Assembly: GCF_024054555.1 (NCBI RefSeq)
Contig: NZ_JAMXLY010000020.1
Span: 1 to 53,614, forward strand
DNA length: 53,614 bases
From: Segatella cerevisiae
GTDB lineage: Bacteria; Bacteroidota; Bacteroidia; Bacteroidales; Bacteroidaceae
Reading direction: 5' to 3'
Of this stretch, positions 19,402 to 31,927 are shown in pieces; the stretch's first letter is position 1; each line of letters starts with the position of its first letter. Position numbers and translations under genes: made by a program. The notes below the pieces were generated by a model. It had not been told where the DNA came from. It searched no databases and worked only from the letters and a program-made list of their open reading frames with translations.

Positions 19402-21516
19402 TTACAAAAGTTCTGAATGACCTTTGATATCGTCAAGCACAGCTTTAGCAATGCCCTTTGATACCGGTGCATGGTGATCATACTCCATAGAAGATGTCGC
19501 ACGACCTGAAGTGATGGTACGCAAAGCAGTCACATATCCGAACATTTCTGCAAGCGGAACCATTGCCTTGACGATGCGGGCACCACTACGTGTCTCGTCC
19601 ATTCCCTGGACCATGCCACGACGCTTGTTCAAGTCACCGATGACATCACCCATATTCTCTTCAGGAGTAACGACTTCCACCTTCATGATCGGCTCCATCA
19701 GCACAGGTCCTGCCTTAGGACACATTTCACGAAAGGCCTGGTGTGCTACCAACTCGAATGAGATCTGATCGGAATCGACAGGGTGGAAACTACCATCTAC
19801 CAAGGTCACTTTCAAACCTGTCATCGGGAAGCCACCGAGAACACCGTTGTTCAGGCATTCCTGGAAACCTTTCTGTACAGACGGGATGAATTCCTTAGGC
19901 ACATTACCACCTTTGACCTGATTCACGAATTGCAAGTCACCCTCAGTATAGTCTTCGTCCTTAGGGCCTATGGTAACTTCAATACAAGCGAACTTACCAC
20001 GACCACCGGTCTGCTTCTTATAAGTTTGACGGTCATGAACTTCCTTCGTGATAGCTTCCTTATAGTTGACCTGAGGTTTACCTTCAGTACATTCAACTTT
20101 GAATTCACGGCGGAGACGCTCGAGGATGATATCCAGGTGCAACTCACCCATACCGGAAATAATCGTCTGCCCACTCTGCTCGTCAGTACGTACAGTGAAG
20201 GTCGGATCCTCTTCAGCCAACTTAGACAAGCCATTGTCCAACTTAGCCACATCAGCCTGAGATTTAGGTTCTACAGCAACAGAGATCACAGGATCAGGGA
20301 AAGTCATAGACTCCAACACAATAGGATGATTTTCATCACAAAGTGTGTCACCAGTATGAATATCCTTAAAACCTACACCTGCGCCGATGTCACCTGCGTC
20401 GATTGAATCCATAGGAATTTCCTGTTTGGAATTCATCTGGAACAAGCGGCTGATTCTCTCGCGCTTTCCGGAACGAGGGTTATAGACATAAGAGCCTGCA
20501 GCCACGCTACCAGAATACACTCTGAAGAACACCAAGCGTCCCATAAACGGGTCAGTGGCGATCTTGAATGCCAGGGCAGCGAGCGGTTCTGACTCAATAG
20601 GTTTACGGTCTTCCTCTTCCCCTGTATCAGGATTAGTACCCTTGATGTTAGGTGTATCCACAGGTGAAGGCAAGAACATACAAACATAATCCAATAGAGG
20701 TTGAACACCCTTATTCTTATAAGAAGAACCCAGACATACCGGGCAGCATTCCAATTTGGTCGTACCTTTGCGGATAGCGGCGATGATCATATCCTCAGGT
20801 ACATCCTTGCCGTCGAGGTAAAGTTCCATCAAGTTGTCATCATAGTTAGATGCAGCCTCAAGCAACTTATCACGGTATTCCTTAGCCTCATCTACGAGAT
20901 CTGCAGGAATATCTTCTACGTCATATTCAGCTCCCAGCGTCTCGTCATGCCAGAGAATAGCCTTCATCTTTATCAAATCAACTACTCCGAGGAATTTCTC
21001 TTCAGCGCCGATAGGGATCTGCAGGATAATAGGATTAGCGCCCAAGATCGTCTTCATCTGCTTGACAGTCTCGAAGAAATCTGCGCCAGAGCGGTCCATC
21101 TTATTGACATAGCCAATTCGAGGAACGTTGTATTTGTCAGCCTGGCGCCATACCGTCTCAGACTGTGGTTGAACACCGTCAGCTGCAGAGTAAGTAGCGA
21201 TAGTGCCATCAAGTACACGGAGAGAGCGCTCTACCTCAGCCGTAAAGTCTACGTGACCCGGGGTATCAATCAAATTGATTTTATATTCTTTCCCGTTCCA
21301 TGTCCAATTACAAGTAGTAGCAGCAGAAGTGATGGTGATACCTCTCTCCTGCTCCTCGGCCATCCAGTCCATGACAGCTTCGCCATCATGCACCTCACCA
21401 ATCTTATGGGTCTTGCCTGTATAATAAAGAATACGTTCTGACGTCGTTGTCTTACCCGCATCGATGTGAGCCATAATGCCGATGTTTCGCGTCAAATGTA
21501 AATCACGGTTTGCCAT
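19402..21516 (-). CDS. fusA: Elongation factor G
   Basis: 704 residues; GTPase that drives translocation of tRNA and mRNA. The G1 loop [15 protein letters not shown] (about 16-30), switch II region [16 protein letters not shown] (about 90) and [10 protein letters not shown] (about 145) are intact. The later domains show [20 protein letters not shown] (domain III) and [16 protein letters not shown] (domain V). It lies between rpsG and rpsJ with no tuf copy beside it; tuf is at the tRNA locus 15 kb upstream. Confidence 0.98.
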   Translation of the reverse strand: MANRDLHLTRNIGIMAHIDAGKTTTSERILYYTGKTHKIGEVHDGEAVMDWMAEEQERGITITSAATTCNWTWNGKEYKINLIDTPGHVDFTAEVERSLRVLDGTIATYSAADGVQPQSETVWRQADKYNVPRIGYVNKMDRSGADFFETVKQMKTILGANPIILQIPIGAEEKFLGVVDLIKMKAILWHDETLGAEYDVEDIPADLVDEAKEYRDKLLEAASNYDDNLMELYLDGKDVPEDMIIAAIRKGTTKLECCPVCLGSSYKNKGVQPLLDYVCMFLPSPVDTPNIKGTNPDTGEEEDRKPIESEPLAALAFKIATDPFMGRLVFFRVYSGSVAAGSYVYNPRSGKRERISRLFQMNSKQEIPMDSIDAGDIGAGVGFKDIHTGDTLCDENHPIVLESMTFPDPVISVAVEPKSQADVAKLDNGLSKLAEEDPTFTVRTDEQSGQTIISGMGELHLDIILERLRREFKVECTEGKPQVNYKEAITKEVHDRQTYKKQTGGRGKFACIEVTIGPKDEDYTEGDLQFVNQVKGGNVPKEFIPSVQKGFQECLNNGVLGGFPMTGLKVTLVDGSFHPVDSDQISFELVAHQAFREMCPKAGPVLMEPIMKVEVVTPEENMGDVIGDLNKRRGMVQGMDETRSGARIVKAMVPLAEMFGYVTALRTITSGRATSSMEYDHHAPVSKGIAKAVLDDIKGHSELL

Positions 21517-21540
21517 TTTTCTTTTTACCTGTTAAATGAA

Positions 21541-22020
21541 TTAGAATCTGAAATGTGCGAAAGCACGGTTAGCTTCAGCCATACGGTGGATATCTTCCTT
21601 ACGCTTATAGGCACCGCCCTGATTGTTGTATGCATCCAGGATCTCGGCTGCAAGTTTTTCAGCCATTGACTTGCCGCTACGTTTACGAGCGAAAGTGATA
21701 AGGTTCTTCATGGCAATACTCTCTTTGCGGTCAGGACGGATTTCCGTCGGAACCTGAAAAGTAGCACCGCCTACACGACGACTCGTCACCTCCACCTGAG
21801 GAGTAACATTGTCCAAAGCCTGTTTCCAGATTTCAAGAGAAGATTTCTCCTCTGTCTTCGGAGCTTTTTCTTTGACGGTATCCAGAGCTTTGTAGAAGAT
21901 TGCATAGGATGTATTCTTCTTACCGTCAAGCATCAAATGGTTTACGAATTTAGAGACCTTCTGGTCATTGAAGACGGGATCCGGAAGGACGACCCTCTTC
22001 TTTGGTTTTGCTTTTCTCAT
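21541..22020 (-). CDS. rpsG: 30S ribosomal protein uS7
   Basis: 159 residues: [40 protein letters not shown] and [20 protein letters not shown]. Primary assembly protein of the 30S head and, in E. coli, translational repressor of the str operon through the rpsL-rpsG spacer. Here that spacer is 183 bases long and can form stems. Confidence 0.98.
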   Translation of the reverse strand: MRKAKPKKRVVLPDPVFNDQKVSKFVNHLMLDGKKNTSYAIFYKALDTVKEKAPKTEEKSSLEIWKQALDNVTPQVEVTSRRVGGATFQVPTEIRPDRKESIAMKNLITFARKRSGKSMAEKLAAEILDAYNNQGGAYKRKEDIHRMAEANRAFAHFRF

Positions 22021-22069
22021 TTTTACTTAAAATATTATTCTGCGGAGGCTGCACTTTTATGCGTTCTTC

Positions 22070-22190
22070 AATATCCACACCTGGATATTTACTCAACCCT
22101 TATAGTTCTTTCTCCAGCAAAACGAACGATAACTGATTTTTCTTGGTAAAGCCATAGCTTCTCAGTCTGTTACGACCTCAAACCTATGGC
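22070..22190 (-). promoter_or_regulatory. Structured rpsL-rpsG spacer, candidate uS7 control site
   Basis: The 183-base spacer is far longer than other gaps in this operon. It holds two perfect 7-bp stems: GCCATAG (22151-22157) with CTATGGC (22184-22190), just after the rpsL stop, and AATATCC (22070-22076) with GGATATT (22083-22089), before rpsG. In E. coli uS7 binds the equivalent spacer and represses translation. The same role here is inferred from position and structure only. Confidence 0.4.
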
Positions 22191-22203
22191 ATTATGACTT
22201 AGC

Positions 22204-22584
22204 TTATTTCTTCGCCTTAGGACGCTTAGCTCCATACTTGGAACGGCGCTGTGTGCGATTGGCAACACCGGCTGTATCAAGCGTGCCGCGTACGATATGA
22301 TACCGGACACCTGGCAGGTCCTTGACACGACCGCCTCTCACGAGGACGATACTATGCTCCTGAAGGTTGTGACCCTCTCCAGGAATGTATGAGTTGACTT
22401 CTTTCTGATTGGTCAAACGTACACGGGCAACTTTACGCATTGCCGAATTAGGCTTTTTCGGGGTAGTCGTATAAACACGGACACACACACCACGGCGCTG
22501 AGGACAATTATCCAAAGCCGGTGACTTGCTCTTGTCTGCTGCCACCTTTCTGCCTTTTCTTACTAACTGTGAAATAGTAGGCAT
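22204..22584 (-). CDS. rpsL: 30S ribosomal protein uS12
   Basis: 126 residues; decoding-centre protein. Conserved [19 protein letters not shown] contains the lysines equivalent to Lys42/Lys43, and [13 protein letters not shown] the lysine equivalent to Lys87/88. Both are unchanged, so no classical streptomycin-resistance substitution is visible. First gene of the str/S10/spc/alpha block and directly preceded by a promoter-like element. Confidence 0.98.
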   Translation of the reverse strand: MPTISQLVRKGRKVAADKSKSPALDNCPQRRGVCVRVYTTTPKKPNSAMRKVARVRLTNQKEVNSYIPGEGHNLQEHSIVLVRGGRVKDLPGVRYHIVRGTLDTAGVANRTQRRSKYGAKRPKAKK

Positions 22585-22671
22585 AATTAATTTTTATTTA
22601 TATATTATTGTTATTGTCAATTGATGATACGGGCAGCATAAAATCCACCCATACTAAGCCATTTCGGGCTG

Positions 22672-22679
22672 CAAAGGTA
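22672..22679 (-). promoter_or_regulatory. Promoter (-7 element) of the rpsL superoperon
   Basis: The minus strand reads TACCTTTG followed by CA, an exact TAnnTTTG match, 88 bases before the rpsL ATG. The -33 box is poor (TTAG-like at 20-21 bases). It lies downstream of the terminator that ends the rpoBC unit, so the ribosomal block is probably transcribed from here. Confidence 0.6.
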
Positions 22680-23226
22680 CAAATAATCTTTGGTAATACC
22701 TAATTTATAACTTTTCCACAACTCATTAGAATACCAAATTATACATATATATATTATATTAACCTATTTTATATTATCAGAAACATTGGTTACCATATAC
22801 TAGTGATAATCAACTCACAATATGAATCTGATTGTTTACTCATTCAGCCCATCAACTTGGCCCCTATCGGAAGTTAATACTGTCCAGTCATAGAAAACGC
22901 CTTCCGCCCTATCTTTTTATTGTAAAAAATAAATGACAGGAAAACAGGAATATGAGTTGCAGGTTATGCTCATTTATTTAGAATTATAATATTGGTAATT
23001 TATCGCGAAATAATAGATATATACATCTTAAAAATAGAAGTCCGTAGTTTCTCGAAAGAGAGGCTCGCCTTTCGAAAGACAAGACGCCGACTTTCTCGAA
23101 ACTAAAGAGCATACTTTCGAAAGACCAAGAGTTGTGCTTATTCAATACTTCCATCATCTGATTTTCAGAAGTCAAGATTTAAGAAAGAAGACGTGATTTT
23201 AGAACCAGTAAGTATGAGGAAATGCA
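22680..23226. other. Intergenic region between the rpoBC unit and rpsL
   Basis: About 550 bases without a convincing gene. The main feature is an imperfect 44-45-base tandem repeat (23047-23136). The repeat is also readable as a 63-residue minus-strand frame, but that frame has no recognisable domain and no clear start context. The rest is A/T-rich. Confidence 0.5.
23047..23136. repeat. Imperfect 44-45-base tandem repeat with CTTTCGAAAG palindromes
   Basis: TTTCTCGAAA occurs at 23048-23057 and 23092-23101, and CTTTCGAAAGAC at 23069-23080 and 23114-23125, giving two copies spaced 44-45 bases apart. The core CTTTCGAAAG is itself palindromic, so up to four stem-forming sites lie within 90 bases. 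Function unknown. Confidence 0.7.
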
Positions 23227-23273
23227 CAAAAAAATAGTCCCGCAGATTTCAGAAAGGAATCTGCGGGACTATT
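23227..23273 (-). terminator. Rho-independent terminator after the rpoBC-DUF3467 unit
   Basis: A perfect 16-bp stem (AATAGTCCCGCAGATT at 23233-23248 with AATCTGCGGGACTATT at 23258-23273) and nine-base loop. On the minus strand it is followed by a run of seven T residues. It lies 18 bases after the DUF3467 stop. The plus strand lacks the T-tract, so the element is directional. Confidence 0.92.
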
Positions 23274-23291
23274 CAAATAAAAGGTTTTCCG

Positions 23292-23621
23292 TCAAGCTTC
23301 ACCACGATCCGTGCCAAAAGGCGCAATGGTGCGAGGAGCCTGTTCAGGGATCTCTATCTTTCCGAATTGCCGTTCATAGGTCTGGATATTTTCCTGAAGG
23401 GCCCTCAAAAGACGTTTAGCGTGTTCAGGAGCCAAGATTACACGGCTTCTGACCTGAGCTTTGGGCACACCGGGCATAATACGGGCGAAATCAAGAACGA
23501 AATCACTGCTTGAATGGGTAATAATGGCGAAATTCGCATATTCACCCTCAGCAACTTCAGGACGCAGTTCCAACTGCAACTGTCCGTTTTGGTTTTGATC
23601 AACATTATTATTATCAGCCAT
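23292..23621 (-). CDS. DUF3467 domain protein
   Basis: 109 residues. After a short Asn/Gln-rich N-terminus (MADNNNVDQNQNGQ) comes the family core: LELRPEVAEGEYANFAIITH, DFVLDFARIMPGVPKAQVRS and VILAPEHAKRLLRALQENI, ending IAPFGTDRGEA. DUF3467 proteins occur downstream of rpoC in Bacteroidota; the function is not established. The start at MADNNN is chosen; 19 further codons are open upstream but run through a strong hairpin. It is the last gene before the terminator, which suggests co-transcription with RNA polymerase genes. Confidence 0.9.
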   Translation of the reverse strand: MADNNNVDQNQNGQLQLELRPEVAEGEYANFAIITHSSSDFVLDFARIMPGVPKAQVRSRVILAPEHAKRLLRALQENIQTYERQFGKIEIPEQAPRTIAPFGTDRGEA

Positions 23622-23637
23622 AGTATTAATGAATTTA

Positions 23638-23692
23638 ATGACCCGTTTCAAGTACCTGTCATTACTATCATTCAGCACTTAAAACGGGTCAT
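23638..23692 (-). promoter_or_regulatory. Long hairpin in the rpoC-DUF3467 spacer
   Basis: ATGACCCGTTT (23638-23648) pairs perfectly with AAACGGGTCAT (23682-23692). After one mismatch the stem continues with AAGT/ACTT (23650-23653, 23677-23680), enclosing a loop of about 23 bases. It ends about 17 bases before the DUF3467 ATG. There is no T-tract, so a transcript-processing or translational-control element is more likely than a terminator. Confidence 0.55.
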
Positions 23693-23757
23693 AAGAAAAT
23701 TAAACAAGTTCAAGATTCAGATAAAAGGTCACGGAAAGATCCATGGCCTTTCATCAT

Positions 23758-26700
23758 TTATTTAGAAACGACATCTTGGTCTGAGAAATCGAGAACGTTC
23801 TTTTTGTTAGCTTCCATCCGCTCATATTCTTCCTTGGAGCCGACTACCAATTTGTTCCATTGGCGCAATCCGGTTCCTGCAGGAATCAAATGACCGCAGA
23901 TGACATTCTCTTTCATTCCCTCAAGATAATCCGTCTTACCACGGATTGCAGCCTCATTCAAGACCTTAGTCGTCTCCTGGAAGGAAGCAGCACTCATGAA
24001 ACTCTTGGTTCCCAAAGCTGCCCGGGTAATTCCCTGCAGAATCTGAGTAGAGGTAGCAGCAACGGCATCCCTCACCTGAACGATTCTCAAGTCCTTACGC
24101 TTGAGGATAGAATTCTCATCGCGCAACTTGCGAGCTGAGATAATCTGTCCGGCTTTGAAATTCTCGGAATCTCCGGCGTCTGTGACCACTTTCTTTCCCC
24201 AGATACGATCATTCTCAGCAGCGAAATCGAGTTTGTCCACCAGTTCCTGCTCCAGGAAAGTTGTATCACCCGGATCATCTATGCGGACTTTACGCATCAT
24301 CTGACGGACAATGATCTCAAAGTGCTTATCATTGATCTTCACACCCTGCAACCGGTACACATTCTGTACTTCGTTCACGATATACTCCTGAACGGCAGTC
24401 GGTCCCATGACAGCCAGAATATCACTTGGAGTAATCTGACCGTCGGAAAGCGGCGTACCTGCACGTACAGCGTCATGTTCCTGAACCAGAATCTGCTTGC
24501 TCAGGCTGACCATGTACTTCTTTTGCTCTCCGGTCTTAGAGGTGATGATGATCTCACGGTTACCACGTTTGACCTTACCCATCGTCACTTCACCATCGAT
24601 TTCACTGACTACAGCAGGATTCGACGGATTACGGGCCTCGAAAAGTTCAGTGACACGAGGCAGACCACCGGTGATATCACCGGCACCACCTACGGCACGC
24701 GGTATCTTGACAAGTGTCGTACCGGTAGAGATGGTCTGGCCGTCATCCACAGCGATATGACCCCCTACAGGGAAGTTATAAGTGGCCAGGATCTTCCCGC
24801 CTGTTCCAATCACATCTACAGTAGGCACCTTGCTCTTATCCTTCGAGTCTGTGATGATACGGTCAGTCATACCAGTCGTCTCATCAGTCTCACCACGGAA
24901 AGTGACGCCTTCGATGACGTCATGGAACTTCAGGGTACCGGCATATTCACTCACGATGAGTGCATTGAACGGATCCCATTTAGCGACCTTGTCACCCTTC
25001 TTCACTACATCACCATCCTTGAAGTACAAGGATGAGCCATAAGGCACGTTGAGAGTAGAAAGAGATATATTCGTATTCGGATCGATAAACTGGACTTCAG
25101 CCAGACGACTGACGACCATTCGGCACTTGACGTCTTTGCCATCCTCGCCTTCTTCTACGAAGGGGACGGTCCTGAGTTCCTCGAACACCAGTTTACTGTC
25201 ATTCTTGGCTACGATGCTGGCATTGGCTGCAGCATTACCAGCCACACCACCGGCGTGGAAGGTTCTCAGCGTCAACTGTGTACCAGGTTCACCGATAGCC
25301 TGTGCAGCGATCACACCAACAGCTTCACCCAACTGTACCATTCGGCCTGTAGCCAAGTTTCTGCCATAGCATTTCGCGCATACACCATGCTTGCTCTCGC
25401 AAGTCAGCACTGAACGGATCTCCACACTTTCGATAGGACTGTCCTCTATTGCCTGAGCCTTTTCTTCGGTGATCTCCTCACCGGCAGAAACGATCAACTC
25501 ACCCGTAGTAGGATTGATGACATCGTGTACGGAAACTCTTCCCAATATACGTTCATATAATGACGATATGATCTCATCACCATCTTTCAAAGCTGTGCAA
25601 ACCAAGCCACGAAGTGTACCGCAATCCTCCTCTGTGATGATGACATCATGAGAGACGTCTACCAGACGACGGGTAAGGTATCCGGCATCTGCTGTCTTCA
25701 TAGCCGTATCAGCCAGTCCTTTACGAGCACCATGAGAAGCGATGAAGTATTCCTGAACGGACATACCCTCCTTGAAATTGGAGAGGATCGGGTTCTCAAT
25801 GATCTGATTGCCACCTGCACCGGCCTTCTGAGGTTTAGCCATCAAGCCACGCATACCTGCCAACTGTGCAATCTGGTCTGCAGAACCACGGGCACCTGAG
25901 TCAAGCATCATAAACACGGCGTTGAAACCTTGGTCAGCCTCTGTCATGTGCTTCATAACAGACTTCTTCAAGTTGCTGTTCACATGGGTCCAGGCATCGA
26001 TCACCTGATTATAGCGTTCCTTATCGGTTATCAAACCGGTATCGTAGTTCATTGTAATATTGTCGACCTCTTCCTGACCTTTCTTGACGATATCGGGTTT
26101 CTCTTGTGGAACGATAATATCATCCAAATTAAAGGAAAGACCGGCGACATAAGACATGTGGTAACCCAAGCTCTTGATACCATCCAGGAAAGTACAAGCC
26201 CTTGCCATACCTACAACATGAATGACATTTGCAATAATGCCGCGAAGGGTCTTCTTGGAAATGATATCGTTGAAATAGCCTACTTCATCAGGTATGATCT
26301 GATTCACAATGACGCGACCCACTGAGGTCTCACGCATGACTTTCTGAATCTTACCATCAACGACGTCCTTGACAAGGACTTTGATCTTGGCATGCAAATC
26401 ACATTTATGATCATTATTGGCGATGATTGCTTCTTCAGGGCCGTAGAAGGTCAAGCCTTCTCCCTTGGCTCCCGGACGATACTTGGTAATATAGTACAAT
26501 CCCAATACCATATCCTGAGTAGGAACAGTTGTCGGGGCACCATTTGCAGGATTCAGGATATTATGACTTTGAAGCATCAATATCTGTGACTCCAAAACTG
26601 CCTCATTGCTCAACGGCAAATGAACAGCCATCTGGTCACCATCGAAATCCGCATTGAACGGTGTACAAGCCAGAGGATGCAACTGAATAGCTTCACCTTC

Positions 26701-28092
26701 AATCAAAATTGGTTGGAAGGCTTCGATACTCAGACGGTGTAAGGTCGGAGCGCGGTTCAGCAATACAGGATGTCCCTTCATGACATTCTCAAGAATATCC
26801 CAAATCACCGGTTCACGGCGATCAACGATTCTCTTGGCACTCTTCACTGTTTTCACGATGCCGCGCTCAATCAGTTTTCTGATGATAAACGGTTTGTAGA
26901 GTTCGGCAGCCATCAGTTTAGGCAGACCGCACTGTCCCATCTTCAGTTCAGGTCCGACAACGATAACCGAACGAGCAGAATAGTCGACACGCTTACCCAG
27001 CAAATTCTGGCGGAAGCGTCCCTGCTTACCTTTCAAAGAATCTGACAAAGACTTTAGCGGCCGGTTGCTTTCACTCTTTACGGCAGAACTCTTACGGGAG
27101 TTATCAAAAAGACTGTCTACAGCCTCTTGCAGCATTCTCTTCTCATTCCTCAAGATCACCTCAGGAGCCTTGATTTCGACAAGTCTCTTCAGGCGGTTGT
27201 TACGAATGATGACACGGCGGTAAAGGTCGTTCAAGTCTGATGTCGCAAAACGACCACCGTCCAGAGGAACCAAAGGTCTCAGGTCAGGCGGAATGACAGG
27301 AATGATCTTCATGATCATCCATTCAGGTTTATTGATTCCTACACTGGACCGGAAAGCTTCTACGACCTGCAAGCGTTTCAGGGCCTCTGTCCTGCGTTGC
27401 TGACTGGAATCATTATTGGCCTGATCACGCAATTGATAGGAGAGAGAATCGAGGTCCAAGCCGCACAGGAGATCATAAATGGCCTCTGCGCCCATCTTGG
27501 CGATAAACTTCTTAGGATCGGAATCTTCAAGATGATCATTGTTCTGATCGATCTGATTATCCACGATATCAATATATTCATCCTCAGTGAGCAAGTCAAA
27601 CTTATGAGAACCGTTTACTTCGATTCCGTCGGCATCTTTCTTTCCATCCATATCGCCAGGTTGAATGACGATATATTTTTCATAATAGATGACGGCTTCA
27701 AGTTTCTTTGTAGGCAAACCCAAGAGGTAGCCGATCTTATTAGGAAGAGAACGGAAATACCAGATGTGAGCTACAGGCACCACCAATTCGATGTGCCCGC
27801 AACGCTCACGGCGAACCTTCTTTTCCGTAACTTCTACACCGCAACGGTCGCAGACAATGCCTTTATAGCGAATCCGCTTATACTTACCACAGGCACATTC
27901 ATAATCCTTGGTAGGACCGAAAATGCGCTCACAGAACAGTCCGTCACGCTCCGGCTTATAGGTACGATAATTGATGGTTTCAGGTTTGGTAACCTCACCG
28001 TACGAATTTTCAAGTATCTCCTCAGGAGAGGCGAGACTGATTGTAATTTTCGAGAAATTATTCTTTACCTTAGTATCTTTTTTAAAAGCCAT
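23758..28092 (-). CDS. rpoC: DNA-directed RNA polymerase subunit beta-prime
   Basis: 1444 residues. The N-terminal zinc site is CACGK with VCDRCG (about 66-83). The catalytic magnesium motif NADFDGDQM lies near 480. The second zinc site combines DCGTLRG (about 820) and [16 protein letters not shown] (about 895-910). The bridge and trigger-helix regions follow ([15 protein letters not shown]), and the C-terminus has [17 protein letters not shown]. Complete, with no frameshift. It follows rpoB by 25 bases. Confidence 0.98.
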   Translation of the reverse strand: MAFKKDTKVKNNFSKITISLASPEEILENSYGEVTKPETINYRTYKPERDGLFCERIFGPTKDYECACGKYKRIRYKGIVCDRCGVEVTEKKVRRERCGHIELVVPVAHIWYFRSLPNKIGYLLGLPTKKLEAVIYYEKYIVIQPGDMDGKKDADGIEVNGSHKFDLLTEDEYIDIVDNQIDQNNDHLEDSDPKKFIAKMGAEAIYDLLCGLDLDSLSYQLRDQANNDSSQQRRTEALKRLQVVEAFRSSVGINKPEWMIMKIIPVIPPDLRPLVPLDGGRFATSDLNDLYRRVIIRNNRLKRLVEIKAPEVILRNEKRMLQEAVDSLFDNSRKSSAVKSESNRPLKSLSDSLKGKQGRFRQNLLGKRVDYSARSVIVVGPELKMGQCGLPKLMAAELYKPFIIRKLIERGIVKTVKSAKRIVDRREPVIWDILENVMKGHPVLLNRAPTLHRLSIEAFQPILIEGEAIQLHPLACTPFNADFDGDQMAVHLPLSNEAVLESQILMLQSHNILNPANGAPTTVPTQDMVLGLYYITKYRPGAKGEGLTFYGPEEAIIANNDHKCDLHAKIKVLVKDVVDGKIQKVMRETSVGRVIVNQIIPDEVGYFNDIISKKTLRGIIANVIHVVGMARACTFLDGIKSLGYHMSYVAGLSFNLDDIIVPQEKPDIVKKGQEEVDNITMNYDTGLITDKERYNQVIDAWTHVNSNLKKSVMKHMTEADQGFNAVFMMLDSGARGSADQIAQLAGMRGLMAKPQKAGAGGNQIIENPILSNFKEGMSVQEYFIASHGARKGLADTAMKTADAGYLTRRLVDVSHDVIITEEDCGTLRGLVCTALKDGDEIISSLYERILGRVSVHDVINPTTGELIVSAGEEITEEKAQAIEDSPIESVEIRSVLTCESKHGVCAKCYGRNLATGRMVQLGEAVGVIAAQAIGEPGTQLTLRTFHAGGVAGNAAANASIVAKNDSKLVFEELRTVPFVEEGEDGKDVKCRMVVSRLAEVQFIDPNTNISLSTLNVPYGSSLYFKDGDVVKKGDKVAKWDPFNALIVSEYAGTLKFHDVIEGVTFRGETDETTGMTDRIITDSKDKSKVPTVDVIGTGGKILATYNFPVGGHIAVDDGQTISTGTTLVKIPRAVGGAGDITGGLPRVTELFEARNPSNPAVVSEIDGEVTMGKVKRGNREIIITSKTGEQKKYMVSLSKQILVQEHDAVRAGTPLSDGQITPSDILAVMGPTAVQEYIVNEVQNVYRLQGVKINDKHFEIIVRQMMRKVRIDDPGDTTFLEQELVDKLDFAAENDRIWGKKVVTDAGDSENFKAGQIISARKLRDENSILKRKDLRIVQVRDAVAATSTQILQGITRAALGTKSFMSAASFQETTKVLNEAAIRGKTDYLEGMKENVICGHLIPAGTGLRQWNKLVVGSKEEYERMEANKKNVLDFSDQDVVSK

Positions 28093-28117
28093 ATTTACTT
28101 TCTGTTAAGGGGTTGAA

Positions 28118-31100
28118 TTATTCAAGTTTGATACTCAGTCCAAGACCACGAAGTTCATGAATCAACACATTCAGAGATTCAGGGATACCCGGTGTTGGCA
28201 TCGGGTCTCCTTTGACAATAGCCTCATAAGCCTTACTACGGCCTGTCACATCATCACTCTTGACAGTCAGCATTTCCTGAAGCGTATGTGCAGCTCCGAA
28301 ACCTTCCAGAGCCCATACCTCCATCTCTCCAAAACGCTGTCCGCCAAACTGTGCTTTACCACCCAATGGCTGCTGTGTAATCAAACTGTAAGGTCCGATA
28401 GAGCGTGCATGCATCTTATCTTCTACCATATGTCCCAATTTCAGGAAGTAAGTGATACCAATGGTAGCTGGCTGGTCAAACCGTTCACCGGTCTCACCGT
28501 CATAGATATAAGTTGAGCATAACCGTGGAAGACCGGCTTTATCTGTCCATTCAGACAGGTCACCCAATTTCGCACCATCGAAAATGGGAGTGGCGAATTT
28601 AAGTCCCAATTTCTTCCCGGCTGCACCAAGAATAGCTTCGAAGATCTGTCCGAGGTTCATACGTGAAGGTACACCCATCGGGTTCAACACCAAGTCTACC
28701 GGGCGACCGTCTGCAAGGAACGGCATGTCCTCAGTACGTACGATCTTAGAAACAATACCTTTGTTACCATGCCGACCGGCAAGTTTATCTCCGACTTGGA
28801 TCTTACGCTTCTTTGCCACGTAGACCTTAGCCATCTGCAGAACACCGGCAGGGAGTTCATCCCCGATAGTGATAGCAAACTTCCGGCGCTTCATTTCAGC
28901 ATCCAGTTGCTTGAATTTCCGCAGGTAATTCATAATGAGTCTCTGGATCAACTTGTTTGTATGGTCATCTTCTGTCCATCCGTTGCTCTGGATACCGTCA
29001 TACTCGATGTTTGCCAATGCAGCTGCAGAAAACTTGCTGCCTTTGGTAATGATCTCGGCATCCGTATAATCCTTGACACCTTGAGAGGTCTTGCCTTTCG
29101 TCAATGTCAGCAATTTGTCGACCAAGATATCTTTCAGATCTTTGTCCTTCTGAGCGAACTCATCATCAATCTTGGCAAGTGTAACCTTGTCCTGTTTCTT
29201 AGACTCACGGGTCTTGACAGCCCTAGAGAACAATTTCTTGTCAATGACAACACCACTCAGAGAAGGATTGGCTTTCAGAGAAGAATCCTTTACATCGCCA
29301 GCCTTATCGCCGAAGATCGCACGAAGGAGTTTTTCCTCAGGTGAAGGATCGCTTTCGCCTTTAGGAGAAATCTTGCCTATCAGGATATCGCCAGGTTCTA
29401 CACGAGCCCCGACACGAATAATACCGTTGTCGTCAAGGTCTTTCGTCGCCTCTTCACTGACATTAGGAATATCACTGGTGAATTCCTCAACACCACGCTT
29501 GGTCTCACGCACGTCAAGAGAATACTCATCGACATGGACAGAGGTCAGGATATCTTCCCGGACCATACGTTCGGAGATCACCACGGCATCCTCATAGTTG
29601 TAGCCCTTCCAAGGAATGTATGCCACCAGAAGATTACGGCCCAAAGCCAACTCTCCCTGATCGGTAGCATAGCCTTCCGTCAGGATATCACCCTTCTTGA
29701 CGCGCTGACCTTTACTGCAAATCGGCCGTAAGTCAATGGTCATGTTCTGATTGGTCCGACGGAACTTAGGAATACGGTATTCCTTCAATGCCGGTTCGAA
29801 ACTGACGAACTCATCTTCTTCCGTGCGGTCGTACAAGATACGGATCAGTGTTGCATCAACATATTCAACGACACCGTCACCTTCAGCAGTGATCTGAGTG
29901 CGACTGTCCTCACAAACTTTCTTTTCCAAGCCTGTACCTACTATCGGCGCTTCATTATGAAGTAACGGAACGGCCTGACGCATCATGTTACAACCCATCA
30001 GTGCACGGTGACCGTCATCATGCTCCAAGAAAGGAATCAAACCTGCAGAAACAGAAGCGATCTGCTGAGGAGAGACATCCATCAAGTTGACCTCTTCAGG
30101 AGCGACAACTGGGAAGTCTGCTGCCTGCCGAGTATGTACGGTCTTGTTCTTAAACGTACCATCTTCATTGAGCGGTGCATTACCCTGAGCAATCAGTTTG
30201 CCTTCCTCTTCTTCAGCCGTGAGGAACTCCACATGACCATTGTCCATATCTACCTTGCCGTCCTTTACATGACGATAAGGAGTTTCTATAAAGCCGAGGT
30301 CATTGATCGTCGCATACACGCACAAAGAAGAAATCAGGCCGATGTTAGGTCCTTCAGGGGATTCAATAGGACAAAGACGTCCATAGTGCGTATAGTGCAC
30401 ATCACGTACTTCAAATCCTGCACGATCACGAGACAAGCCCCCAGGTCCTAATGCGGACAGACGACGCTTATGCGTCACCTCTGCCAAAGGATTGGTCTGG
30501 TCCATAAACTGGCTCAGCGGGTTAGTTCCGAAGAAGGAGTTGATCACGCTGGAAATTGTCTTGGCATTGATCAGGTCGGTAGGCGTGAACACCTCGTTGT
30601 CACGGACATTCATACGCTCCCGGATCGTCCGGTTCATTCGAGCCAGACCGATAGAGAACTGGTTAGCCAATTGCTCGCCTACTGTTCTGACACGACGGTT
30701 GGAAAGGTGGTCAATATCATCCACAGTTGCATTTGAATTGATCAACTGGATCAGATATTTGATAATTTCGATAATATCTTCCTTCGTCAAAACCCGCGTA
30801 TCCATATCAATGTTCAGTCCTAACTTCTTATTGATACGATAGCGTCCGACTTCTCCTAAATCATAACGCTTGTCAGAGAAGAACAGATTCTGGAAAACTT
30901 CCTTTGCACTAGCATCATCAGCAGGGTCAGCATTGCGGAGTTGTCTATAAATATAGTTGACAGCTTCCTTTTCTGAGTTGCAGGGATCCTTGGCCAAAGT
31001 ATTGAAGATGATAGCGAACTTGTTAGCAGCTTCCTCATCTTTATGTAACAGGATCGTGGAAGTGCCTGAATCCAGAATTTCCTGAATATTGTCCTCAGTC

Positions 31101-31927
31101 AATTCGGTTTCACGTTCCATGATCACCTCGTTACGCTCGATAGAGACAACTTCGCCCGTATCCTCATCGACGAAGTCCTCATTCCAACTCTTCAGCACAC
31201 GGGCAGCCAATTTCCGGCCAATTGCAGCCTTCATATTCTTCTTGTTCACCTTCACTTCTTCGGCAAGGTCAAATATTTGAAGAATATCCTTATCTGCTTC
31301 GTAGCCGATTGCACGCAGCAAAGTGGTTACAGGCAATTTCTTTTTCCGGTCAATGTAAGCATACATCACATTATTGATGTCTGTAGCAAACTCGATCCAA
31401 CTACCCTTGAAAGGAATGATACGTGCCGAGTAAAGCACTGTACCGTTGGCATGGACGCCCTGACTGAAGAATACACCCGGTGAACGATGCAACTGGGCTA
31501 CTACGACACGTTCAGCACCATTGATAACAAAGGTACCATTAGGGGTCATATAAGGAATAGTACCCAGGAAAACATCCTGAATGAATGTACCGAAATCCTC
31601 GTGATCGGGATCTGTACAGTACAGTTTCAACTTAGCCTTTAAAGGTACGCTATAAGTCAATCCACGTTCCAAGCATTCCTCAATGGAATAACGAGGCGGA
31701 TCGATATAGTAGTCCAAGAACTCAAGAACGAAATTGTTCCGTGTATCGGTGATAGGGAAGTTCTCTTGGAACACCTTATACAAGCCGTCATTCTTACGTT
31801 CCTCAGGCGGAGTGTCCAACTGCAGGAAATCCTTGAAAGACTTCAGCTGCACATCCAAGAAATCCGGATACGGATATGGATTGTGTACCTTCGCAAAATT
31901 AATTCTGTTATCTACGGTTTTTGTCAT
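28118..31927 (-). CDS. rpoB: DNA-directed RNA polymerase subunit beta
   Basis: 1269 residues. The rifampicin-binding region [20 protein letters not shown] and [20 protein letters not shown] (about 470-505) keeps the Asp, His and Ser residues whose substitution usually gives resistance. The conserved [17 protein letters not shown] lies near 1050, and [20 protein letters not shown] near the C-terminus. Separated from rplL by 289 bases with hairpins. Confidence 0.98.
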   Translation of the reverse strand: MTKTVDNRINFAKVHNPYPYPDFLDVQLKSFKDFLQLDTPPEERKNDGLYKVFQENFPITDTRNNFVLEFLDYYIDPPRYSIEECLERGLTYSVPLKAKLKLYCTDPDHEDFGTFIQDVFLGTIPYMTPNGTFVINGAERVVVAQLHRSPGVFFSQGVHANGTVLYSARIIPFKGSWIEFATDINNVMYAYIDRKKKLPVTTLLRAIGYEADKDILQIFDLAEEVKVNKKNMKAAIGRKLAARVLKSWNEDFVDEDTGEVVSIERNEVIMERETELTEDNIQEILDSGTSTILLHKDEEAANKFAIIFNTLAKDPCNSEKEAVNYIYRQLRNADPADDASAKEVFQNLFFSDKRYDLGEVGRYRINKKLGLNIDMDTRVLTKEDIIEIIKYLIQLINSNATVDDIDHLSNRRVRTVGEQLANQFSIGLARMNRTIRERMNVRDNEVFTPTDLINAKTISSVINSFFGTNPLSQFMDQTNPLAEVTHKRRLSALGPGGLSRDRAGFEVRDVHYTHYGRLCPIESPEGPNIGLISSLCVYATINDLGFIETPYRHVKDGKVDMDNGHVEFLTAEEEEGKLIAQGNAPLNEDGTFKNKTVHTRQAADFPVVAPEEVNLMDVSPQQIASVSAGLIPFLEHDDGHRALMGCNMMRQAVPLLHNEAPIVGTGLEKKVCEDSRTQITAEGDGVVEYVDATLIRILYDRTEEDEFVSFEPALKEYRIPKFRRTNQNMTIDLRPICSKGQRVKKGDILTEGYATDQGELALGRNLLVAYIPWKGYNYEDAVVISERMVREDILTSVHVDEYSLDVRETKRGVEEFTSDIPNVSEEATKDLDDNGIIRVGARVEPGDILIGKISPKGESDPSPEEKLLRAIFGDKAGDVKDSSLKANPSLSGVVIDKKLFSRAVKTRESKKQDKVTLAKIDDEFAQKDKDLKDILVDKLLTLTKGKTSQGVKDYTDAEIITKGSKFSAAALANIEYDGIQSNGWTEDDHTNKLIQRLIMNYLRKFKQLDAEMKRRKFAITIGDELPAGVLQMAKVYVAKKRKIQVGDKLAGRHGNKGIVSKIVRTEDMPFLADGRPVDLVLNPMGVPSRMNLGQIFEAILGAAGKKLGLKFATPIFDGAKLGDLSEWTDKAGLPRLCSTYIYDGETGERFDQPATIGITYFLKLGHMVEDKMHARSIGPYSLITQQPLGGKAQFGGQRFGEMEVWALEGFGAAHTLQEMLTVKSDDVTGRSKAYEAIVKGDPMPTPGIPESLNVLIHELRGLGLSIKLE

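Noticed and set aside
23047..23136. CRISPR array
   Set aside because: Only two imperfect tandem copies, no unique spacers and no cas genes in the window.
22984..23175. 63-codon minus-strand frame over the 45-base repeats
   Set aside because: Not listed as a gene because there is no family match or clear start; the repeat itself is reported instead.
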